NCBI GenBank assembly: GCA_002779595.1
Contig: PEWF01000106.1
Span: 1-16,996, forward strand
DNA: 16,996 bases
Direction of reading: 5' to 3'
Source of the DNA: an archaeon CG07_land_8_20_14_0_80_38_8
GTDB lineage: Archaea > Nanobdellota > Nanobdellia > Tiddalikarchaeales > Tiddalikarchaeaceae
The notes beneath the pieces were generated by a model. The model did not search any database and was not told the DNA's origin. It saw nothing but the letters and a program-made list of their open reading frames with translations. Positions 6,245 to 11,153 of the stretch are shown here, in pieces (positions within the stretch are counted from its first letter, which is position 1; each line of letters opens with the position of its first letter). A program made the translations under genes and the position numbers.

Positions 6245-6619
6245 TTAAACCACCACTAGTCTCTTTTTGCTCTTGTTAAACGCTAAAGTTGAAATTTCTT
6301 CCGCTTTGGCGCGCTTACGTAAAAGTTTATCGTTTGTTGCTATAAAAGCGTTTTGCTTTTTTGCAATTTTTAATATTTTTGTATCAACGTCTCCCCCTTC
6401 TTCAGTACTTAAAATCTGGATTTTTTGCTTTAAAATATTTTCTTTCGCCTTTAATGCATCCTTAACCCCTTTTCTGTCAAGTTTTTCAAGTTCATCAATG
6501 CTGTCCTTTAATACTATTATCTCCTTCCTGCCGGGAAAGCCAGTATTGATTTGCCCTATAATGTCAATCCTGTCCCTTACTGGAAGGAAAAGAATGTTAG
6601 TGTCAAGTATTATTTTCAG
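6245..6619 (-). CDS. PIN-domain protein, Fcf1/Utp24-like, with probable CTG start
   Basis: This reading frame between aIF2-gamma and Rpo7 encodes about 124 residues of a PIN nuclease-like domain of the archaeal COG1412 (Fcf1/Utp23/Utp24-like) group, linked to rRNA processing in eukaryotes. Acidic active-site positions are visible: LDTN at residues 5-8, the DELEKL glutamate near 45, GDVDTK near 83, and ATNDKLLRKRA near 100. Position between aIF2-gamma and rpo7 is conserved in archaea. The frame has no ATG, GTG or TTG before the LDTN motif; an in-frame TGA lies just upstream. CTG at 6617-6619 yields the expected xKIILDTN start, overlaps the aIF2-gamma stop as CTGA, and follows GGGGTGA by 6 nt. 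A sequencing error at the first base (ATG to CTG) is the main alternative. Confidence 0.9.
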   Translation of the reverse strand: MKIILDTNILFLPVRDRIDIIGQINTGFPGRKEIIVLKDSIDELEKLDRKGVKDALKAKENILKQKIQILSTEEGGDVDTKILKIAKKQNAFIATNDKLLRKRAKAEEISTLAFNKSKKRLVVV

Positions 6620-7821
6620 ATTATTTCACCCCAACCGCTTAATTTCCACCTGTTTCCTTCCCTTGTTGAAATCGCCACCCTTTCACCTTTAACGTTTGCA
6701 ACAGGAAGTTTAAGATTAACCTTAACAGTATTATCCTGAACTTTTGCAACAACCCCAGTAGTCCTGTTAGTCCACACATTAATTAACAATAAGTCATTAA
6801 CTTTCGGCTTAATATTATCAATCATTTTAATCTTTAATCCAAGCTCATCAGTTATTGGCACAGGCTTGTCAGCCAGGCACACAACGCTTCCCGCTAATTT
6901 GTCCGCTTTGCCGAAATAAGCATCAAGATTAGTGCTTAACCCGAAGCTTCCGCCCCTTACAACTTTTTTGACAAAAAAATTAGAATAATTCAATTTGTTA
7001 ATGCTAGTTTTTAAAGGAGTCCACACTTCCACATTCTTCTTAACTTCCTTGATTCCCGGAAGAATAATAATTTCATCATTCTCATTTAAAACCCCCTGCT
7101 TTAACGCGCCTCCAAGCACTGTTCCTATTAATTTGTCAATGCTTGTCCCCGGCTTGTTAACGTCAAAACTCCTTGCTACGAGCATTATAGGATTCTCGTC
7201 CTCCTTCCTGTCAGGCGAAGGTATGAATTCCTCAATCGCTTCAAGCAAAGCGTCAATGTTAACTCCTGCCTGAGCGCTTAAAGGAATAACAGGCGCGTTC
7301 TCAGCAACAGTTCCTTTAACGAATTTCTTAATCTGCCCATAATTCTTCTCCAACTCCTCCTTATTAACCAAGTCAGCCTTGTTCTGAACAATTATAATAT
7401 TCTTGATTCCTGTAATTTCCAAAGCCTTTAAATGCTCAGCAGTCTGCTGCTGGGGCACGGACTCATTCGCTGCAATTACGAGAATTGCGCCGTGGATTAT
7501 TGAAGCACCGCTCAGCATAGTAGTCATTAAAGTTTCATGCCCCGGAGCATCAACGAAACTAATCATTCTCTGAAACTTATTATTCGACTCGTGCTTCATG
7601 CACTTATCGCTGATGGAATAAGCGCTGGGGCCCTCGCACTTTTCGCATTTCTTAATAATGCAGGAAGCATAACCTAACCTGATAGTTATGCCTCTCTTCA
7701 TTTCCTCGCTGTGAGTATCAGTCCATTTACCTGTTAGTTTCTCCAGAAGCGTTGTCTTTCCGTGGTCAATATGCCCCACCATGCCGATTGTTACTTCTGG
7801 GATAATATTTTCAGCGCTTAT
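6616..7821 (-). CDS. eif2g: Translation initiation factor aIF2 gamma subunit, probable ATA start
   Basis: aIF2-gamma is the GTPase core of the factor delivering initiator tRNA to the small subunit. Motifs are G1 GHIDHGKTT, switch I around GITIRLG, G3 DAPGHE, G4 QNKADLV and G5 SAQAG; domains 2 and 3 follow, ending in WKLSGWGEII. A metal knuckle after switch I has CEKC and CMKH, so the fourth ligand may be histidine. The first ATG (7782) falls at MVGHID, inside the family's conserved N-terminus. Upstream in frame is IIPEVTIG, the usual PEVNIG strand, but before it there is no ATG/GTG/TTG until a TGA. ATA at 7819-7821 lies 6 nt after GGTGA and overlaps the S6e stop, so I propose it as start (401 aa). 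ATT or ATC a few codons later are alternatives. Confidence 0.93.
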   Translation of the reverse strand: MSAENIIPEVTIGMVGHIDHGKTTLLEKLTGKWTDTHSEEMKRGITIRLGYASCIIKKCEKCEGPSAYSISDKCMKHESNNKFQRMISFVDAPGHETLMTTMLSGASIIHGAILVIAANESVPQQQTAEHLKALEITGIKNIIIVQNKADLVNKEELEKNYGQIKKFVKGTVAENAPVIPLSAQAGVNIDALLEAIEEFIPSPDRKEDENPIMLVARSFDVNKPGTSIDKLIGTVLGGALKQGVLNENDEIIILPGIKEVKKNVEVWTPLKTSINKLNYSNFFVKKVVRGGSFGLSTNLDAYFGKADKLAGSVVCLADKPVPITDELGLKIKMIDNIKPKVNDLLLINVWTNRTTGVVAKVQDNTVKVNLKLPVANVKGERVAISTREGNRWKLSGWGEII

Positions 7822-8213
7822 TTCTTCTCACCTTCTTTTTCTTCAGGTTTTAAAACGTTTTCCAGTTTTTCCTTACCCTCTTCAACAACCTTAGTATTAA
7901 TCTGGGCAATTGAGTCGCTCACAGTATGCCCTCTAACGCTTTTCTTCTTCCTTAAACCAGAAACATTGCTCCTTAATCCTATGCCTTTTGTGAGCAGTAT
8001 TCTCTTCCTAGCAGTACCCTTTATTTCAGGCCTCATAGGAAAGCCGCTCTTATCGCTTCCGCCGGTAATCTGGAACTTGTATCCCTGCAAGTCAATCAAT
8101 TCACCGTTGAATACGTCGCTAATTTTTTTGCCGTAGAATTTTTGTTCAGCATCCTTTGTTAATTCTTTCTGGTAACTTTTGCCCGTTTTCGGGTCGCTTA
8201 TTACAATCTTCAT
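7818..8213 (-). CDS. rps6e: 30S ribosomal protein S6e
   Basis: S6e (eS6) is a small-subunit protein of archaea and eukaryotes. The 131-residue product begins MKIVISDPKTGKSYQ, continues with LIDLQGYKFQITGGSDKSGFPM and RKRILLTKGIGLR, all family hallmarks, and ends in a charged K/E tail. ATG at 8213 is chosen because it gives the usual MKxVISDP opening and is preceded by GAGGTGAT at 8221-8228, an excellent Shine-Dalgarno about 7-8 nt away. A GTG at 8225 or ATG at 8222 would add up to four residues but sit on that motif. This is the first gene of the long operon that runs down to bud32; its stop overlaps the proposed ATA start of aIF2-gamma. Confidence 0.95.
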   Translation of the reverse strand: MKIVISDPKTGKSYQKELTKDAEQKFYGKKISDVFNGELIDLQGYKFQITGGSDKSGFPMRPEIKGTARKRILLTKGIGLRSNVSGLRKKKSVRGHTVSDSIAQINTKVVEEGKEKLENVLKPEEKEGEKK

Positions 8214-8220
8214 CCAATTC

Positions 8221-8228
8221 ATCACCTC
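8221..8228 (-). promoter_or_regulatory. Strong Shine-Dalgarno for S6e
   Basis: GAGGTGAT on the minus strand is an eight-base complement to the archaeal 16S 3' end (AUCACCUC) and decides the start at ATG 8213. GGTGA or close variants also precede the PIN gene, aIF2-gamma, S24e and the 9699 gene, giving a window-wide motif. Confidence 0.75.
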
Positions 8229-8306
8229 TTCCCGAGAATATTTTTTTTTGAATACCTCAGTACTCGCAAGCCCACTGCCTGCAATATTCTAAAAACAATT
8301 ATCCGC

Positions 8307-8314
8307 TTTAAAAA
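8307..8314 (-). promoter_or_regulatory. TATA box of the S6e operon
   Basis: TTTTTAAA on the minus strand lies between the methyltransferase stop (8316) and the S6e gene. It predicts a transcription start near 8282-8286 and therefore a leader of about 70 nt, unlike the leaderless first genes elsewhere in the window but consistent with the strong Shine-Dalgarno at 8221-8228. Confidence 0.5.
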
Positions 8315-8315
8315 T

Positions 8316-9134
8316 TTATTGCTTAAACACGTAAATTATCTCATTCGGAATCCTGATGATTTCAAAGTTCTTTTTAAGCCTTTTAAGCATTACTTCAAAC
8401 CATATTCTTCTAGCGCGGGTCATTGGCTTATTGCTCAAGGTTTTTGTGGAAAAACTTGCAGCAACCCATTTTGCAGGCAACTGGTTAACAATGTCCTCAG
8501 TTAACCTGTGGCTCTTAGTGGTTTCAAGAATTTCAAACAATTTCAGCACAAAGCATAAATCATATTTTTTCCTGAAATTGTACTCGTCCCTTACAGCATC
8601 AAACAATAAAGTCCTGCCTTTAATCCGCTTGTTCTGATTAAAATATTCCTGGACAATTTTCAAATCCTTCATGCTGATATCAGCAGCCAAGTACTCCACT
8701 TTGCCAATGCCTGAACATTCCAGGCTGAGAGGGTGCATTCCGCACCCAATGTCAATTATTGACTCCGGCTTCCCGGTAACTGCGAATATTGATTTGTAAA
8801 ACTCAGGATAAAACTTTAATCTTTCTTTTGTGCTCTGGTGCGATTTAAGCAAGCCAGTATAATCCCTTTTCCTGATTAATTCCTCCCGATTAATTGCAGG
8901 ATTCTGGAAAGCGCCGTACTGCTTCCTTAACTGCGCCCTGACAATCTTGATAAAATTCTTATACTCCTTATTCCTGAACCTCTTATTCCTGGCAAGTTCA
9001 GTAACTTTTTTTGTCAAGTGCTCTTTCACTATTTTTTCTGCAACCTCAGGATTAATCCCTGATAATTCCTTTTTTTCCAGCACTTTGCCCACAATTTCAT
9101 CAATCACTGTTGTTATTTTTAACGCGCTTATCAT
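8316..9134 (-). CDS. 16S rRNA methyltransferase of the ArmA/Rmt/FmrO (m7G1405) family
   Basis: The 272-residue protein parallels aminoglycoside-resistance 16S rRNA (guanine-1405-N7) methyltransferases along its length. Residues 1-90 form a helical N-terminal domain (INPEVAEKIVKEHL, IVRAQLRKQYGAF). Then come LLKSHQSTKERL at 95-106 (LxxHASTKERL in RmtB), the SAM motif IIDIGCGMHPLSL at 126-138 (VLDIACGLNPLAL), AADIS at 150-154, FVLKLFEILE at 195-204 (IFKLLPLLE), WVAASFSTKTLS at 223-234 (VSFPTRSLG, with Pro changed to Ser), RRIWFE at 242-247, and a terminal EIIYVFKQ. Known members methylate G1405 in helix 44 and block 4,6-disubstituted 2-deoxystreptamine drugs. In an archaeon the role may be a native rRNA modification. 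A TATA element about 25 nt before ATG 9134 predicts a leaderless transcript. Confidence 0.85.
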   Translation of the reverse strand: MISALKITTVIDEIVGKVLEKKELSGINPEVAEKIVKEHLTKKVTELARNKRFRNKEYKNFIKIVRAQLRKQYGAFQNPAINREELIRKRDYTGLLKSHQSTKERLKFYPEFYKSIFAVTGKPESIIDIGCGMHPLSLECSGIGKVEYLAADISMKDLKIVQEYFNQNKRIKGRTLLFDAVRDEYNFRKKYDLCFVLKLFEILETTKSHRLTEDIVNQLPAKWVAASFSTKTLSNKPMTRARRIWFEVMLKRLKKNFEIIRIPNEIIYVFKQ

Positions 9135-9158
9135 TTTTTAATAGTTCGACATTAATCG

Positions 9159-9170
9159 TTTAAAATTTTT
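9159..9170. promoter_or_regulatory. Shared, near-palindromic TATA element between divergent genes
   Basis: TTTAAAATTTTT is nearly self-complementary and is the only strong TATA-like element in the 65-bp gap. On the minus strand it lies about 25 nt before the methyltransferase ATG at 9134. On the plus strand it lies 30-41 nt before the ATG at 9200, which argues against the GTG at 9173 as start. A second AT-rich stretch at 9135-9143 is a weaker plus-strand candidate. Confidence 0.5.
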
Positions 9171-9199
9171 ATGTGCTAGAATCCTCACATGAAGAACGC

Positions 9200-9697
9200 A
9201 TGGGGTTAAATTATATTGAAAAGAATATTGAAAAAATACTCAGCAAAGAATGCAGTCCTGAAAATTTCTGCAAAAACTCATACATTAAAGGATTAGTGTG
9301 CATTAACGAATTAGTCATTTTATACAAAAAAGTTGAATCTAAACCAGTCATTGGCAGGGTTGCAATCTCAGCGCTTGAAAAGACAATAAATGAGGGCGTG
9401 CTCAGGCAATTCCTCAACAATATTGAGGACAAAATTGAAGAAAAAATTGTTAACAGGCATAAAATAACCATTCCTTACGCCAGCACTGTCATTAATGATT
9501 TAAGCATTAAATACTCCTCCTCAGAAATAAATTATGACTCATTCATGGCAGGAGTTCAGGAAGTGGTTAAAATATTAAAAACAGCATATTATCATCCCAG
9601 AACCAGTAATTGGAAAGGGATTATTAATTTTGCAGCAAGAGGCAATGTTGAAAGAATAGTCAGTATGATAATTGCTGCAAAAAAAGGTGACAACTAA
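9200..9697 (+). CDS. Hypothetical mostly helical protein, 165 aa
   Basis: I do not recognise this protein. It begins MGLNYIEKN and appears nearly all alpha-helical, with heptad-like stretches (VLRQFLNNIEDKIEEKI at about residues 70-86), two early cysteines (residues 18 and 24) and a third near 34, and a basic C-terminus. No catalytic motif, membrane span or signal peptide is seen. ATG at 9200 fits the shared TATA element; a GTG at 9173 would add nine residues but lies in or too close to the promoter. The next gene starts one base after its stop and has a GGTGA site inside this gene, so the two are coupled. It diverges from the methyltransferase. Confidence 0.72.
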   Translation: MGLNYIEKNIEKILSKECSPENFCKNSYIKGLVCINELVILYKKVESKPVIGRVAISALEKTINEGVLRQFLNNIEDKIEEKIVNRHKITIPYASTVINDLSIKYSSSEINYDSFMAGVQEVVKILKTAYYHPRTSNWKGIINFAARGNVERIVSMIIAAKKGDN

Positions 9698-9698
9698 A

Positions 9699-10298
9699 AT
9701 GGTTGAAACAGCAGAATCCAGCAGAATCCTGCATCCTGATTTGGAAAATTTTAACTACAATTTAGCACTAAGAACGAATTCGGAATATGATTTAGAGGAG
9801 TTTGTAAAATTTTACAGGAACACTTTAAATGATGAACTGCAGCAGTTAAAAGAGGCAGAGCCTTTGCTTGAAAGAGTGAATGAATCTGACGCTTTGATTA
9901 AGTACCTTTTCAGCAATTTTGAAATGCAAAAATGTGACAATGACTATAACCCCTTCCACGGAATGACAGCGGAACGAGGCACTGAAAGCAAATGCGTGAG
10001 TGACAGTTTCCTGTTCATCAAGCACAACCCCGAGCCATTCTTCGGAAGGGCATTTACAGAATTTGTTGAATTAGAAACCAGAAGCAGGAAAACAGTCAAT
10101 AATAATGAAATTATTGATGAGGAATATTTTAGCATTTCATACTTCGCCTGCCCTTCCAAAAAAATCAGCGAATTAAGGAATAACAGCATAAAATTACTGG
10201 GTATTAATTACTGCCCCTCCAAGAGCAGTGAATTAATTATCACTTTCTTCGGGGATGACAAAGGACTGGAGCACAGGTTAAGATTACAAACTTATTAA
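9699..10298 (+). CDS. Hypothetical protein, 199 aa
   Basis: I do not recognise this family. The N-terminal half is acidic and helical (DLEEFVKFYRNTLNDELQQL at about residues 32-51); the middle has NPFHGMTAERGTESK with conserved-looking H, R and E; the second half alternates strands (AFTEFVELETRS, YFSISYFACPS, ELIITFFGD) as in a compact alpha/beta domain. Five cysteines are scattered without a clear zinc motif. ATG at 9699 is chosen because GGTGA lies 8 nt upstream (9686-9690) and the previous stop ends at 9697; an upstream TTG at 9672 would overlap the preceding gene. It shares an operon with the genes on either side. Confidence 0.75.
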   Translation: MVETAESSRILHPDLENFNYNLALRTNSEYDLEEFVKFYRNTLNDELQQLKEAEPLLERVNESDALIKYLFSNFEMQKCDNDYNPFHGMTAERGTESKCVSDSFLFIKHNPEPFFGRAFTEFVELETRSRKTVNNNEIIDEEYFSISYFACPSKKISELRNNSIKLLGINYCPSKSSELIITFFGDDKGLEHRLRLQTY

Positions 10299-10324
10299 AA
10301 TAAGGAAAACAATTCTAATAATTT

Positions 10325-10750
10325 ATGAGAAAAAAAGCAGTTAGTCCGTTAATTACTGAAAGGAAAATAATAAAAGACATGATTAAGGATTATGAAAAGA
10401 AGGAGAAGGAAATAAAGGATAAGAAGAGCAAATTAATCAAATCATTGGAAGAAGTTGAAAATTCACTGCAGACTATTAAAGCGTCAGAAGGTAAGAGTTC
10501 TGAAATGAGCAATTCAATAATTGAGGAAGCATTAAGCAATGAATCAGAGCATGAAATTCTGGGCAGGGACGTTCACAAAGTCCTGCAATTATTGAGGAAG
10601 AAGGGAAAATTAAGCTTCGCGCTCATCAATAAATTATTCGGCAAAGATTATGAGACTATTGCTGAATGGGCAGAAACCCTTGAAAATGAGGGTTTTGCAA
10701 AAATAAAAAAACCTTTAATATGCTCGCCTTACCTTGCCATTGCAGAATAA
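10325..10750 (+). CDS. Coiled-coil protein with C-terminal winged-helix-like domain
   Basis: This 141-residue protein has two visible parts. Residues about 10-52 are a highly charged K/E-rich helix consistent with a coiled coil (KDYEKKEKEIKDKKSKLI). Residues about 78-141 resemble a winged helix: a helix RDVHKVLQLLRKKG, a turn and recognition-helix-like segment FGKDYETIAEWAETLENEG, and a beta-wing FAKIKKPLICSPYLAIA. The arrangement recalls archaeal DNA- or protein-interaction wHTH domains, but I cannot assign a family. It follows the preceding gene by 26 bp without an evident promoter and is the last gene before a T-tract, so it probably ends the operon that starts at 9200. Confidence 0.72.
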   Translation: MRKKAVSPLITERKIIKDMIKDYEKKEKEIKDKKSKLIKSLEEVENSLQTIKASEGKSSEMSNSIIEEALSNESEHEILGRDVHKVLQLLRKKGKLSFALINKLFGKDYETIAEWAETLENEGFAKIKKPLICSPYLAIAE

Positions 10751-10756
10751 CAATTC

Positions 10757-10765
10757 TTTTTTTTT
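10757..10765 (+). terminator. T-tract terminator after the 9200-10750 operon
   Basis: Nine consecutive T residues follow the stop of the wHTH gene by 6 bp and precede the TATA-like element of the PadR gene. This is the expected layout for an archaeal intrinsic terminator. Confidence 0.5.
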
Positions 10766-10770
10766 ACAAA

Positions 10771-10779
10771 AAATATTTA
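10771..10779 (+). promoter_or_regulatory. TATA-like element for the PadR-family gene
   Basis: AAATATTTA lies 29-37 nt before the GTG at 10808. It sits directly against the alternative starts at 10781 (GTG) and 10784 (ATG), which would then be upstream of the transcript; this is why 10808 is preferred. Confidence 0.4.
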
Positions 10780-10807
10780 AGTGATGCAGTGTATTTATTA
10801 CTTTATT

Positions 10808-11137
10808 GTGGCTGAACTTAACAACAACGTTAAATACTTGTTAAGAGGTAATTTAAGATTATTAGTTCTTAACATTATTTCCAAGAATTCAATTCACGGC
10901 TACGCATTGTTTAAAGAATTGGAAAAAATTTACAAATGGCGCCCTTCATGCGGCACGCTTTACCCTGTCCTGTCAGAATTTGAGGAAAACGGCATAATTT
11001 TAGGCTCTGAAACTGTTGAATGCGGAAGGTGCAAAAAAATTTACACTATTACTGAAAAAGGCAGGACGCATTTGAAGGATATGATAAAAGATTTTCAGGG
11101 CTCACTGCAATTACTGCGCTTAAACGAAAGGTTTTAA
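10808..11137 (+). CDS. PadR-family transcriptional regulator
   Basis: PadR regulators are winged-helix repressors that respond to small molecules. The 109-residue product shows LLRGNLRLLVLNII (helix 1), the near-invariant HGYALFKELEK at about 30-40, WRPSCGTLYPVLSEFEENGII at about 44-64 (recognition helix), and the wing KKIYTITEKGR. The C-terminal dimerisation helix is short, as in the small PadR-s2-like class. A cysteine replaces the variable residue of the PSxGTLYP motif, and the wing carries CGRC, so three cysteines could sense redox or metal; this is inference. GTG 10808 is chosen from the TATA spacing and because PadR domains start just before LLRG. The exported propeller gene begins 16 bp later, so it may be the regulated target. 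Confidence 0.88.
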   Translation: MAELNNNVKYLLRGNLRLLVLNIISKNSIHGYALFKELEKIYKWRPSCGTLYPVLSEFEENGIILGSETVECGRCKKIYTITEKGRTHLKDMIKDFQGSLQLLRLNERF

Positions 11138-11153
11138 ACAAAATGAGTATTTT

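Noticed and set aside
6267..6692. Long plus-strand open frame opposite the PIN and aIF2-gamma genes.
   Set aside because: It is the antisense shadow of well-supported minus-strand genes; its translation is low-complexity F/S/L-rich with no domain.
8236..8289. Inverted repeat (GAATATT ... AATATTC, with an alternative shorter arm) in the S6e leader that looks like a switching hairpin.
   Set aside because: The arms are short and AT-rich, and the start site predicted from the TATA box (about 8282-8286) would remove most of the 5' arm from the RNA. Covariation in relatives would be needed to revive it.
9173..9199. GTG at 9173 as start of the 165-aa gene.
   Set aside because: It lies next to the only strong TATA-like element, so the transcript would probably begin downstream of it; ATG 9200 fits better. 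Start mapping could reverse this.
9710..9730. Tandem direct repeat of AGCAGAATCC near the start of the 9699 gene.
   Set aside because: Only two copies, in frame inside a coding region; probably simple slippage or chance with no sign of a wider repeat.
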